Shown: positions 54,364 through 63,364, counted from the first letter of the stretch. The stretch is 64,000 nt of DNA from Haloarcula mannanilytica (GCF_005406125.1 NZ_BIXZ01000002.1:310001-374000); one strand, 5' to 3'. The notes: generated from the letters alone by a model not told the origin. Translations and numbers: made by a program.

Positions 54364-54480
54364 TCAGTCTGTCACTTCCCAGGGGCGTGTCTCGGGTTCC
54401 TCGCTATCTGTGTTCGACGGGCGGTGCCGGTCCGGGTCGACGGGTTTGAGGCAGTCGACGCAATTGCTGACAAGTACCAT
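54364..54480 (-). CDS. 38-residue CxxC microprotein
   Basis: From ATG at 54480 to TGA at 54364-54366: starts MVLVSNCVDCLKPVDPDRHR and ends EPETRPWEVTD. One CxxC pair (C7, C10) and a His; acidic tail. A TATA box is at the exact leaderless distance and a 17-bp palindrome lies further up, which argues for a real gene despite the small size. Function unknown. Confidence 0.6.
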   Translation of the reverse strand: MVLVSNCVDCLKPVDPDRHRPSNTDSEEPETRPWEVTD

Positions 54481-54500
54481 GATCTCAGTTAGCACGGCAC

Positions 54501-54510
54501 AGTATATGTA
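54501..54510 (-). promoter_or_regulatory. TATA box for the 38-residue gene
   Basis: Minus-strand tacatatact is centred about 26 nt upstream of the ATG at 54480. Confidence 0.55.
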
Positions 54511-54535
54511 TGTTACCGGCATATGGCTAGACTGG

Positions 54536-54552
54536 ATATAATGTCATTATAT
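54536..54552. promoter_or_regulatory. 17-bp palindrome upstream of the 38-residue gene
   Basis: atataatg-t-cattatat has perfect 8-bp arms around one base. It sits about 30 bp upstream of the TATA box of the minus-strand microprotein gene and about 100 bp before the divergent MoCF gene. Candidate activator or repressor site; AT-richness raises the chance of coincidence. Confidence 0.5.
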
Positions 54553-54653
54553 GCCATTAGTACGAGTTCGTATCGGTACAGCGCAGTGAACTCGGGAGAT
54601 TGGTTTCCCAGTCGGCCAAACGCTTACCACCGACAGGCCCTCACGGCGGGATA

Positions 54654-55391
54654 ATGGATGTCGCACTGCTCACTGTCGGAGACGAACTGCTGGCCGGAGA
54701 TACGGAGAACACGAACGCGTCGTGGCTGGGCCGCCAACTCACGGCTGCCGGGGCGAGCGTCACCCGCGTCCTGACTGTGCCCGACGACGAGGGAGTCATC
54801 GCCGACGCTGTCGCGCGGTATCACGACGCCTTCGACGCGGTCATTGTCACCGGCGGCATCGGCGGGACGCCCGACGATGTGACGAAGGCCGGGGTCGCGC
54901 GGGCCTTTGGCCGCGACCTCGTCGTCCCCGACGACGTGCGGGCACACCTCGAAGCGAAGGCCGAGCAGTTCGCCGAGGACAACCCCGAGATGGTCGACCG
55001 CTACGACATGGACCTCGACCTCGACGCGTGGGCGGCAGTCCCCGAGGGCGGCCAGGCGCTGCTGACCGACGAGAGCTTCGCCGCCGGCTGTGTCATCGAC
55101 CGCGTGTACGTGTTCCCGGGCATCCCCGAGGAACTGAAGGCGATGTACGAGACCGTCGCCGACGAGTTCGACGGCGACCGGACGACCGAGACGATGCACA
55201 CGCCTGCGCCCGAGGGTGCGCTCGTCAGCCACATCACGGCGGCCCGCGAGCAGTTCGACGTGGCCGTCGGGAGCTACCCCCGCAAGGACGACACGCCGGG
55301 GCGGGTGAAGATTTCCGGCGACGACCCGGCGGTCGTCGCCGACGCGGCGGCCTGGCTCTACGAGCGGATAGAGACGGTAGACGGCGAGTGA
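54654..55391 (+). CDS. MoCF (CinA/MoaB-type) molybdopterin-binding domain protein
   Basis: 245 residues from ATG at 54654 (MDVALLTVGDELLAGDTENT). 'TVGDELLAGDTENTNASWLGRQL', 'IVTGGIGGTPDDVTKAGVARAFGR' and 'VFPGIPEELKAMYE' match the CinA N-terminal/MoCF fold. CinA-like proteins act in pyridine-nucleotide salvage or as COG1058 ADP-ribose pyrophosphatases; the deamidase domain is absent here. Upstream longer frame rejected. Converges with the Gly/Cys-tail gene. Confidence 0.9.
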   Translation: MDVALLTVGDELLAGDTENTNASWLGRQLTAAGASVTRVLTVPDDEGVIADAVARYHDAFDAVIVTGGIGGTPDDVTKAGVARAFGRDLVVPDDVRAHLEAKAEQFAEDNPEMVDRYDMDLDLDAWAAVPEGGQALLTDESFAAGCVIDRVYVFPGIPEELKAMYETVADEFDGDRTTETMHTPAPEGALVSHITAAREQFDVAVGSYPRKDDTPGRVKISGDDPAVVADAAAWLYERIETVDGE

Positions 55392-55397
55392 GCGGGC

Positions 55398-56087
55398 CTA
55401 CATGCCACCGCCCGCGCCGCCACAGCCCGCGGCCCCGCCGGCTCCCGCTGCGGTCCCTGCGCACGCGGCGGCCGCGCCCGCGCTGGCTCCGGCGCAGTGA
55501 GCCGCGATGGCCGCCTGCCCGCCGCTGTACGCGCCCGTGCCCATCGACTCGGCGTCGAACGGCATCCAGTCGACCGGCGGAATCTCGTCGTCGCCGTTGT
55601 CGCGTTCGGCGACGGCCGCTCGGAGCGAATCGAGGTCGAACTCCGGCTCGGTCAGGTATCGCTCTACGAGCGGTGGATTGACGGCGATTCGGCAGTAGAT
55701 GACCGCGTCCTCCTCTTCGTGGGCGTACGCGAACTGGAAGTCGTAGTGGCGGATGTGTGAGTCGGCGAAGGGCTCGTGCACCGACTCCAGCGCGCGCCCG
55801 AGGAACGACCAGACGGTATCGCGGTCGGGCTCGCCGGCGTCTTCGAACAGGAACGTCACCACGGGGACGAGGATGTCGTCGCCGTCGTCGTGGACGTTGA
55901 CCTTGTTGACCTCCGCGAGGTCCGGGTCCTCGGCAAGTTCCGCGGGTAGCGGGTCGAAGGCCGCGTCGATGGCGTCGTTGGCGGCGTCGCGCTCGTCGCG
56001 GTAGTCGGGTGTCAGGTCCGCGAAGCCGAGGCCGTCGAGGAAGTCGTGCAGCTGCTCAGTCACGGAGTCGCTGTCGTCGGAGGGCAT
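55398..56087 (-). CDS. Haloarchaeal protein with Gly/Ala/Cys-rich tail
   Basis: 229 residues. Residues 1-185 are an acidic globular domain ('VTEQLHDFLDGLGFADLTPDYRDE', 'ILVPVVTFLFEDAGEPDRDTVWSFLGRALESVHEPF', 'IYCRIAVNPPLVERYL'). The last 40 residues are nearly all Gly, Ala, Ser and Cys ('AHCAGASAGAAAACAG', 'GAGGAAGCGGAGGGM'), with four Cys. Such a flexible tail might bind metal or a surface. Function unknown. Divergent from hemB. Confidence 0.78.
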   Translation of the reverse strand: MPSDDSDSVTEQLHDFLDGLGFADLTPDYRDERDAANDAIDAAFDPLPAELAEDPDLAEVNKVNVHDDGDDILVPVVTFLFEDAGEPDRDTVWSFLGRALESVHEPFADSHIRHYDFQFAYAHEEEDAVIYCRIAVNPPLVERYLTEPEFDLDSLRAAVAERDNGDDEIPPVDWMPFDAESMGTGAYSGGQAAIAAHCAGASAGAAAACAGTAAGAGGAAGCGGAGGGM

Positions 56088-56234
56088 CGGCCGAATGTGG
56101 TGACGGGACCGTTATAGTTCTCGTGGTTGCGTGACACTTTGTATCACGGCCAGCGAACGGCGCGTCTCGCCGCCCGCAGTACGACGGCCGCCGCAAGCGG
56201 TGGGTTCATGCCGCGGACGGCCGGAGACATCGGT

Positions 56235-57215
56235 ATGAACCTGACACAGCGCCCGCGCCGCCTGCGGACCGACGGCGTGCGACCGCTGGTGCGCGAGACG
56301 GACCTCTCGGCGTCGGACCTCATCGCGCCGGTGTTCGTCGACGCGACGACCGACGAGCGCGTTCCCATCGAGACGATGCCGGGCCACGAACGGGTCCCCG
56401 TCGATGAAGCGGTCGACCGCGTCGAGGAAATCCGCGAAACCGGCGTCGAAGCGGTGATGCTGTTCGGTGTCCCCGAGTCGAAAGACGAGCGCGGGAGCCG
56501 CGCCTGGGCCGAGGACGGCGTCGTGCAAGAGGCGACCCGCCGGATCACCAGCGAAACCGACGCCTACGTCATCACGGATGTCTGCCTCTGTGAGTACACC
56601 GATCACGGCCACTGTGGCGTTCTCGAAGACGACGCCGCCGAGGACCCGCGGCTGACGGTGCGCAACGACGAGACGTTAGACCTGCTGGGGAAAATTGCCG
56701 CGAGCCACGCCGCGGCCGGGGCCGACATGGTCGCGCCGTCGGGGATGATAGACGGGATGGTCGGCGCGATCCGGGAGGCCTTAGACGCGCAGGGCAACAC
56801 CGACGTACCGATCATGAGCTACGCCGCGAAGTACGAGTCGGCCTTCTACGGCCCGTTCCGGGACGCCGCGGACGGCGCGCCGGCCTTCGGTGACCGCCGG
56901 CACTACCAGATGGACCCTGCGAACGCACGCGAGGCCCGCCGCGAGGTCGACCTGGATGTCGAGCAGGGTGCGGACGTGCTGATGGTCAAGCCTGCGCTGC
57001 CGTACCTGGACATCGTGAAGGAAATTCGAGAGTCCTATGACCACCCCGTCGCCGCCTACAACGTCTCCGGCGAGTACGCGATGCTCCACGCCGCCGCCGA
57101 GAAGGGCTGGCTCGACCTCGAATCGGTCGCCTCCGAGTCGCTGCTGTCCATCAAGCGCGCCGGCGCGGACCTGATTCTCACCTACTTCGCCGAGGACCTC
57201 GCAGACGCCCTCTAA
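56235..57215 (+). CDS. hemB: Delta-aminolevulinic acid dehydratase (porphobilinogen synthase)
   Basis: 326 residues from ATG at 56235 (MNLTQRPRRLRTDGVRPLVR); the longer frame from 56127 is not family-like. Zinc-type active site 'DVCLCEYTDHGHCG' (three Cys), Schiff-base lysines in 'SYAAKYESAFYGPFRDA' and 'VKPALPYLDIV'. Condenses two 5-aminolevulinates to porphobilinogen in haem and cobalamin synthesis. Full length. Other hem genes are not in the window. Confidence 0.96.
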   Translation: MNLTQRPRRLRTDGVRPLVRETDLSASDLIAPVFVDATTDERVPIETMPGHERVPVDEAVDRVEEIRETGVEAVMLFGVPESKDERGSRAWAEDGVVQEATRRITSETDAYVITDVCLCEYTDHGHCGVLEDDAAEDPRLTVRNDETLDLLGKIAASHAAAGADMVAPSGMIDGMVGAIREALDAQGNTDVPIMSYAAKYESAFYGPFRDAADGAPAFGDRRHYQMDPANAREARREVDLDVEQGADVLMVKPALPYLDIVKEIRESYDHPVAAYNVSGEYAMLHAAAEKGWLDLESVASESLLSIKRAGADLILTYFAEDLADAL

Positions 57216-57318
57216 CTCGGCTACTTTCGGCTAGTCCGCTGCCCAGCCAGCCTGCGGAGGATGTCACTGCCAGCCACTAGGTGGATCAGTGAAGTGGTTT
57301 GACACTGTACGGAAGCGC

Positions 57319-57711
57319 ATGAACGCCAGGGAGACTATCGAGGCCTACTACGCGGCGCTTCGGGCCGGCGAGCCGCTCGGTCCGTTCTTCGCCCCGGATA
57401 CGGACCGCTCAGTCGTCAAATTCGGCATCTCCGAACAGTTGGTCGGGACCGACGCTATCAGGGAGGGACTGCGAGCGCAGACAGAGACGACGAGAGACTG
57501 GACTGTCGACAGCAGCGCGCTCCGGGTCACGGAACGCGACGGCTACGCGTGGTTTAGCGACGACGTGACACTGTGCTGGACCGACGCCGAGGGGAAGGTC
57601 CGCCACGAGTACGACACCCGCTGGAGCGGGGCCCTCGAAGCCACCGGCGGGGCACGCGAGTGGCAGTTCGTCGGGATGCACGTCAGCACAGGTGACTCGA
57701 TTGACGGCTGA
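57319..57711 (+). CDS. SnoaL/NTF2-like protein
   Basis: 130 residues from ATG at 57319; a GTG at 57289 could add ten residues. 'ARETIEAYYAALRAGEPLGPFFAPD', 'VGTDAIREGLRAQT' and 'YAWFSDDVTLCWTDAEGKVRHEYDTRWSGALEATGG' match a calcium-calmodulin-kinase-association/SnoaL-type cone fold. Members bind or isomerise small molecules, or act as assembly factors. Function unknown. Confidence 0.82.
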   Translation: MNARETIEAYYAALRAGEPLGPFFAPDTDRSVVKFGISEQLVGTDAIREGLRAQTETTRDWTVDSSALRVTERDGYAWFSDDVTLCWTDAEGKVRHEYDTRWSGALEATGGAREWQFVGMHVSTGDSIDG

Positions 57712-57850
57712 CCGGTAGTCGCTTGCGGTAAAACGACGCAGTTTTTGTCCTGTTTCGTTCCGTCGCGACAGCTGCTCAACGGATGAAATGGCCTTCTATA
57801 TCATGCTCGATTTGACGAACCGCAAAAGACTAACTGTAATCTGGGTTAAC
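57712..57850. other. Intergenic region upstream of the GH97 gene
   Basis: About 140 nt, increasingly AT-rich towards the promoter. No gene seen; a short T-run (gtttttgt near 57740) may end the preceding transcript. Confidence 0.4.
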
Positions 57851-57858
57851 TTTTATTT
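57851..57858 (+). promoter_or_regulatory. TATA box for the GH97 gene
   Basis: ttttattt is centred 28 nt before the ATG at 57883, supporting that start over the TTG at 57868. Confidence 0.55.
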
Positions 57859-57882
57859 ATTATCCGTTTGAGAGGATTGGTG

Positions 57883-60800
57883 ATGTTTGACGAACAATCA
57901 CCTCCCAAATCTCAACAGAGTCGAAGACAGTTCCTCGGGGGCGTCGGTTCGCTCCTCGCCGCGTCGGCGTTCTCGGTTTCCGTGTCCGAGGACGCTGCCG
58001 CGCAGGTGACAGATGGCGACGACTCGGCCACACAGACCGTCTCATCGCCTGACGGGGCGGTAACTCTCACCGTGGATGTTACCGACGGCGTCGTGACATA
58101 CGAGGTTGCACACGACGGGACAACGCTCATCGCTGACTCCGAACTGGGCTTCGAGTTCCAGAATCAGGACGCGTTCGGCTCCGACCTTGCAGTCACTGGG
58201 AGCGAGCGAACCGAGGTCGATACCACCTGGACGCCGGTCTGGGACCGCTACGACGAGATCGAGGAGCGGTACATGGAACTCCGGCTGGGGGTCGCGGAGT
58301 CGTCCGGGCCGGAGCGGTTCGGGACACTCGTCTTCCGGGTGTTCGACGACGGCGTCGGCTTCCGATTCATCTTCGGGGAGCCCTTCGGCGACCAGTTCGT
58401 AATCACGTCCGAGCGGACCGAGTACAACTTCGGCGGGGACTACACCTCGTGGTGGATTCCCAACGACTACAACAACTTCGAGGTGGAGTACGAGGAGACG
58501 CCGCTGAGCGAGGTCGCTGGCAAACTTGACGGCACTGACTTCGACGGCGTCCACACGCCCATGACGATGCGGACCGACGACGGGCGCTATCTCGCCGTTC
58601 ACGAGGCCGACCTCACGGATTACGCGTCGCTCGCGCTCACGCCATCGGATGCCGGCGACACGACATTCGAATCGACGCTCGCGCCGCTACCGGACGGGAC
58701 GAAAGTCTCCGCATCGGCGCCGCACGTCTCCCCGTGGCGGACGATTCAGGTCGGGACTAGCGCCGGCGACCTCATCGAGTCGAATCTGGTGGTGAACCTC
58801 AACCAGGACTACGACGAGGACGTGTTCATTCAGGGCGTGGACTGGATCGAACCCCAGAAGTTCATCGGCGTTTGGTGGCTGATGATCACCGGCCGCGCGC
58901 AGTGGGAGTACACGACGAACGACGACGGCACCGTCACCGGGAACCACGGCGCACAGACCGGCCGCGCCAAGCAGTACATGGATTTCGCCAGCGAGCACGA
59001 TATCCCCGGCGTCCTCGTTGAAGGGTGGAACGAGGGCTGGTCGAGCTATCCCGGCGACGGCAGCGACTTCGACTTCACCGAACCGTATCCCGACTTCGAC
59101 CTGGAGGAAGTCACCGACTACGGGCCGAGCCTCGACTCGCCGACCCAGATGACGATGCACAACGAGACAGCCGGCGATTTCAAGAACTACGAGTCACAGC
59201 TCGACGAGGCGTTCTCGCTGTACGACGACCTCGGTATCCGGACCATCAAGAACGGCTACGTCTCCGACAGCGGCGACCTCGCAGGCGAGGGGTTCAATCA
59301 TCACAATCAGGTGCTGGTCAACCACCACACGCTGGTCGCAGAGACCGCGGCGGCCAACCGGCAGATGCTTGACATGCACGAGCCGATTCACCCGACCGGC
59401 CGCCGGCGGACGTACCCGAACCTGCTGACCCGCGAGGGGGTCAAAGGTCAGGAGTACGATTCCTTCGGCGACGTGAGCCCCGAGCACCACGTCACGTTCC
59501 CCTTCACACGAATGCTGGGCGGTCCGGTCGAGTACACGCCGGGCATCTTCGATATGGACTCGGGGTCGGGCGGCATCGAATCTACCCGCGCCAAGCAGCT
59601 AGCGATGTACCCGACATACTTCAGCGGCCTCCAGATGGCTGCTGACCTCCCCAGTTCCTACCTGGCTGACCAGCCATCGATGGCCGCCGTCGGCGAGGTC
59701 GCACAGGCCGAGTGGGGCGACATCGAGGGCTTCTCGACGGCCGCCCGCTGGGCCAACGCCCAGGGCGAGCAGTATGTCGCCATCGACCCCAACAGCGCTT
59801 CGCCCGGTGCAACCGTCTCGTGGACAGTCGAAGACGCCAGTGCGGGCGAGTACGACGTTCACTTCCGCTACGCCAGCGACGCTGAGGAGAACGCCGTCGC
59901 GCCGGATACCGACCGCACTGCGACGGTGCTGGTCAACGGCAGCGAGGCCGGTCAGGTCACGTTCCCGCCCACTGAATACTGGAATGTCTGGGAGAGCGTC
60001 TCGACGACCGTCTCGCTGTCCGGCGACGAAGACGAAATCGCGCTTTCGCTGACAAACCAAGACATCGGTGGCTTCAACCTCGACTCGATGGCCGTCACGG
60101 AGTCCGGCGTGTCGATGCCCGCGCCCGAGACGGCTCCCATCCGCGGTGAAACCGTCGACGCGTTCCAGTTCATCGAAGACGTGCCGGCCGCCGGTTGGGA
60201 CAACACGCGCGTCGTCGACGCCGAAATCGGCGATTACATGGTCACGGCCCGGCAGAAAGACGGCGAGTGGTATCTCGGCACGATGACCGACGAGGGTGGC
60301 CGTGCACTCGACGTGCCGCTCGATTTCCTCTCTCCCGCTTCGGACAGCAACGGGCAGGGACCGGGGAATAGCGACGGAAACGGCAATGGAAACAACGGAA
60401 ACGGCAACGGTGGGGCTCCCAACGGTCCCAAATACGTCGCCGAGATCTACGCCGATGGCATCGACGCAGCCTACGACGAGAATCTGAGCGACGTTCGCGT
60501 CGATGAAGCTATCGTCACGCCGGGGACGACCTTGCTGGCGTCGATGGTCGGCAGCGGCGGCACGGCTGTCCGCTTCCGCCGGGCGCAGGGCCAGGAGATC
60601 AACGACCTGCCCGAGTACGAGCGGCCCGAACAGGACTTCGATGTTCACATCGGTGACGAGGTGTTCATTCAGGAGTCGTTTATCCAGGCCACTGGGAGCA
60701 ACAACGGGGCGTTCATCGGCGGGACGACGACGGAACTCCACGTCGACGGCGAGTTCGTCCGGACGGAGAACGTCCGCTTCCCGCCCAACGCTGGCGACGC

Positions 60801-61602
60801 CACCTACGAGTTCGGCTACAGTATCGACACGGCTGGCGAGTACGACGTGACGGTGGCGCTCCCGGACGGGACAGTGCTTGCTAGCGCGACGGTGACGGTC
60901 AAGCCCCCGGCAACGGTGGCCGAACTCACCGACCCGTCCGGCGACGACTACGGCCCCGGCGGATACACCTACCCGACCGCCGACGCGTTCCGGTCGGGCG
61001 CATTCGACCTGGAGTCGCTGACAATCGAACAAACGCCGAGCCTTCACCGGTTTACCTTCGAGGTGGCGAATCTCTACGACGCTTTCGGCAGCAGCCGAAA
61101 CTTCTCGCCGCAGTGGTTCGTCCTCTGGCTCCGCGACCCGAGCGCGGACACCGGGACGACGAGTAGTCTTGACGACATCGGCGCGAACGTCGACTTCGAA
61201 GCGCCGTGGCAGTACCGCATCGAAATCAGCGGCTTCTCGAAAAGTGCGGTCGACGCCAGCGGCGCGGCGCTGACCGACGCCGATGGAGATGTCGTTTCGC
61301 TCGGCGAGGCCGTCGACGCTGATGCTGGCACTGTCACGATCAGCCTCGACCGCGAGGCCGTCGGCGGCGCGGACGCTGCTGACTTGGAGGTCGTCGCGAT
61401 GGTGCAGTCCGAGGACCGCGGGTCGCTCCGTTCAGTCGCGGAGACGGCACAGGGCTACGTCTTCGGCGGTGCGAAACCCGGGGCGGTCGAGAACGCCCCG
61501 CTCATCATGGACCTGACGACGCCTGAGGGCGTCAGCCAGGCCGACGCGCTGGCCTACAGCACCGACTCTCGGGCCACGCTACCGTTCGTCTCGCTTGACT
61601 AA
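57883..61602 (+). CDS. Exported GH97 family alpha-glycosidase, multidomain
   Basis: 1239 residues. Tat signal 'SRRQFLGGVGSLLAASAF', N-terminal GH97 beta-sandwich, then the catalytic barrel with 'HNETAG' (E428) and 'MHEPIHPTGRRRTYPN' (E500), the positions of the base and acid in inverting GH97 enzymes such as SusB. A CBM-like beta-sandwich is inserted near 620-740, a Gly/Asn linker lies near 820-848, then another beta domain, and a glucodextranase-type C-terminal domain from about 1011 ('DPSGDDYGPGGYTYPTADAF'). Likely releases glucose from alpha-glucans outside the cell. Its stop overlaps hisA by four bases. Confidence 0.9.
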   Translation: MFDEQSPPKSQQSRRQFLGGVGSLLAASAFSVSVSEDAAAQVTDGDDSATQTVSSPDGAVTLTVDVTDGVVTYEVAHDGTTLIADSELGFEFQNQDAFGSDLAVTGSERTEVDTTWTPVWDRYDEIEERYMELRLGVAESSGPERFGTLVFRVFDDGVGFRFIFGEPFGDQFVITSERTEYNFGGDYTSWWIPNDYNNFEVEYEETPLSEVAGKLDGTDFDGVHTPMTMRTDDGRYLAVHEADLTDYASLALTPSDAGDTTFESTLAPLPDGTKVSASAPHVSPWRTIQVGTSAGDLIESNLVVNLNQDYDEDVFIQGVDWIEPQKFIGVWWLMITGRAQWEYTTNDDGTVTGNHGAQTGRAKQYMDFASEHDIPGVLVEGWNEGWSSYPGDGSDFDFTEPYPDFDLEEVTDYGPSLDSPTQMTMHNETAGDFKNYESQLDEAFSLYDDLGIRTIKNGYVSDSGDLAGEGFNHHNQVLVNHHTLVAETAAANRQMLDMHEPIHPTGRRRTYPNLLTREGVKGQEYDSFGDVSPEHHVTFPFTRMLGGPVEYTPGIFDMDSGSGGIESTRAKQLAMYPTYFSGLQMAADLPSSYLADQPSMAAVGEVAQAEWGDIEGFSTAARWANAQGEQYVAIDPNSASPGATVSWTVEDASAGEYDVHFRYASDAEENAVAPDTDRTATVLVNGSEAGQVTFPPTEYWNVWESVSTTVSLSGDEDEIALSLTNQDIGGFNLDSMAVTESGVSMPAPETAPIRGETVDAFQFIEDVPAAGWDNTRVVDAEIGDYMVTARQKDGEWYLGTMTDEGGRALDVPLDFLSPASDSNGQGPGNSDGNGNGNNGNGNGGAPNGPKYVAEIYADGIDAAYDENLSDVRVDEAIVTPGTTLLASMVGSGGTAVRFRRAQGQEINDLPEYERPEQDFDVHIGDEVFIQESFIQATGSNNGAFIGGTTTELHVDGEFVRTENVRFPPNAGDATYEFGYSIDTAGEYDVTVALPDGTVLASATVTVKPPATVAELTDPSGDDYGPGGYTYPTADAFRSGAFDLESLTIEQTPSLHRFTFEVANLYDAFGSSRNFSPQWFVLWLRDPSADTGTTSSLDDIGANVDFEAPWQYRIEISGFSKSAVDASGAALTDADGDVVSLGEAVDADAGTVTISLDREAVGGADAADLEVVAMVQSEDRGSLRSVAETAQGYVFGGAKPGAVENAPLIMDLTTPEGVSQADALAYSTDSRATLPFVSLD

Positions 61603-62333
61603 GTGTCGGCCAGCGCGTCTATCGCCGCTTCAAGCGTAAACTGCCCCTCGTAGAGAGCGCTGCCGACGACGACGGCGGCGGCCCCCGCAGACCGCAGCGC
61701 CAGCACGTCATCGATAGTCGCTACGCCGCCGCTTGCGATGACCGGGATGTCGACGCTGTCGACCAGCCGGCGGACTGGGTCGGTTCGGACTCCTTCCAGT
61801 TGCCCCTCCACGTCCACGTCGGTAAAGAGGATGCCGCCGGCTCCGAGGTCGGCGTAGCGGGCCGCGGCCTCGGCGGGGTCCAGGCCAGTGCCCTCGGTCC
61901 ACCCCGACACCACGACTTCGCCGTCCTTCGCGTCGAGGCTCACGAGTACACTGCCGGGGTGTTCGTCGCTGATCTCGCGGACGATTTCCGGCGTCTCGAC
62001 GGCCGCCGTACCGAGGATGACGCGGTCCAGCCCGCGGTCCAGTAGCGAGATGGCGTCCTCGGCGGTCCGGATGCCACCGCCCAGTTGCACGTCCACGTCG
62101 GTCCCCACCGCATCTAGGACGGCGTCGATGGCCGCAGCGTTCTGTCGCTCGCCCTCGAACGCACCGTCGAGGTCGACCAGATGGAGCGTCCGCGCGCCGG
62201 CGTCGACCCACCGCTGTGCGGCCTCGACCGGGTCGCCGTAGGTCTTCTCCGTGCCGCGTTCGCCGCCGACCAGTTGGACCACCTGTCCGTCCTGCATGTC
62301 GACCGCGGGGACGACCTCGAACTCGGGGAACAT
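61599..62333 (-). CDS. hisA: HisA isomerase (ProFAR isomerase)
   Basis: 244 residues, a half-barrel-duplicated (beta/alpha)8 enzyme. 'VVPAVDMQDGQVVQLVGG' with catalytic Asp, 'LHLVDLDGAFEG', 'VQLGGGIRT', 'RVILGTAAVETPEIV' and 'VIASGGVATIDDVLAL' are diagnostic. Catalyses step 4 of histidine synthesis. Complete. It converges with the GH97 gene (4-bp overlap) and is divergent from the heptad-repeat gene. hisB lies 48 kb away. Confidence 0.96.
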   Translation of the reverse strand: MFPEFEVVPAVDMQDGQVVQLVGGERGTEKTYGDPVEAAQRWVDAGARTLHLVDLDGAFEGERQNAAAIDAVLDAVGTDVDVQLGGGIRTAEDAISLLDRGLDRVILGTAAVETPEIVREISDEHPGSVLVSLDAKDGEVVVSGWTEGTGLDPAEAAARYADLGAGGILFTDVDVEGQLEGVRTDPVRRLVDSVDIPVIASGGVATIDDVLALRSAGAAAVVVGSALYEGQFTLEAAIDALADT

Positions 62334-62443
62334 GGCCGGTGGTCCGGCGGCGGCCGTCGAAAGCGTGTCGGTCCGATACGTGGAGACGGCTGTCTGACCC
62401 GGCGTACCCCCATCCTTTTACGGCGTGATGGGAAAGGTCCGCC

Positions 62444-63364
62444 ATGGTTACTGCTACACTCGTTCTCACACCGCTGGCCCGTCGGCTCGAAGCAATCATG
62501 TTCGGGCCCTACGAGCGCGAATATCGGCTGTTCGAACAGGCTGTCCTGGTCGTCGCCGTCGGCCTGGCGCTGGCCTGGGGGTTGGCCGAGTTCGGCGTCC
62601 TGCCGCTCGGTGCCGGGGCGGTGTCGATGCTTGCGACCGCCGCCAGCGTCGCCATTTCGGCTTTTGTCGTCGTCGGCTTGCTGCAGTTTCTCGTCCTCGC
62701 GAACGTCCTCGAACGGACGAACGAGGATGTCGCCACGAAGGCCGCTGAACTCGAAGCGGCCGCCGAACAACTGGAAACGACAGCCGAGGAGCTAGAGACC
62801 ACCGCCGACGAGGTCGAGGACGCTGCGGAAACGGTCGACGAGGCCGCCGAAGATGTCGAGCAGACGGCGGACGATGTCGAGAAAACCGCGGACGAGGTCG
62901 AACAGACGGCTGACGAAGTTGAACAGACCGTCGACGAGGTCGAGCAGACGGCCGATGAGGTCGAACAGACGGCTGACGAAGTTGAACAGACCGCGACCAA
63001 GACCGGCGACGAGGACGCCGCCGAGAAGGTGACCGAAGTCAAGGACAAGACGACCGAGGTCAAGGACAAGACGACTGAAGTGAAAGACAAGACAGCCGAA
63101 GTCAAGAACAAAGCCACGGAGACGAAAGACAAGACGACCGAGGTCAAGGACAAGACGACTGAAGTGAAAGACAAGACCAGCGATGCGAAACAGACCGCTG
63201 AGTCGGTCACGGAGGAAGCCGAAGCGGCCAAGCGGACGGCGAGTGAAGTCGAAGAGACAGCGAGCGAAGTCGAGGAGACCATGCCGGCCGACGACGAACA
63301 CCTCGCTGACGAGGGTGGCGAGTCCAGCACCACCGACAGCGGCTCGGACGAGCGGTCCCGCTAG
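62444..63364 (+). CDS. Membrane protein with long heptad-repeat coiled coil
   Basis: 306 residues: two hydrophobic segments ('FEQAVLVVAVGLALAWGLAEF', 'MLATAASVAISAFVVVGLLQFLVLANVL'), then a cytoplasmic or external coil. Residues 105-185 repeat the heptad 'ADEVEQT', acidic; residues 197-248 repeat 'TEVKDKT', Lys-rich. The two blocks have opposite charge, which could allow inter-strand or membrane pairing. A short acidic disordered tail ends it. Related in feel to apolipoprotein/LEA-like helices. Function unknown; it precedes a PiT permease gene. Confidence 0.82.
   Translation: MVTATLVLTPLARRLEAIMFGPYEREYRLFEQAVLVVAVGLALAWGLAEFGVLPLGAGAVSMLATAASVAISAFVVVGLLQFLVLANVLERTNEDVATKAAELEAAAEQLETTAEELETTADEVEDAAETVDEAAEDVEQTADDVEKTADEVEQTADEVEQTVDEVEQTADEVEQTADEVEQTATKTGDEDAAEKVTEVKDKTTEVKDKTTEVKDKTAEVKNKATETKDKTTEVKDKTTEVKDKTSDAKQTAESVTEEAEAAKRTASEVEETASEVEETMPADDEHLADEGGESSTTDSGSDERSR
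62894..63177 (+). repeat. Exact internal DNA repeats in the heptad gene
   Basis: A 37-nt unit at 62894-62930 recurs exactly at 62957-62993 (63 nt apart, three heptads). A 50-nt unit at 63044-63093 recurs exactly at 63128-63177 (84 nt apart, four heptads). Identity at wobble positions points to recent duplication. Confidence 0.85.

Noticed and set aside
54323-54541. 72-codon plus-strand frame
   Set aside because: Ser/Thr/Gly-rich, not acidic, no promoter at the right distance; the minus-strand 38-codon gene explains the region better.
59599-61047. 482-codon open frame antisense to the GH97 gene
   Set aside because: Arg/Val-rich shadow; plus-strand frame is a recognisable enzyme.
62780-63180. 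Regular repeats resembling a CRISPR array
   Set aside because: Repeats are contiguous 21-nt coding heptads inside an open frame, without spacers or cas genes.
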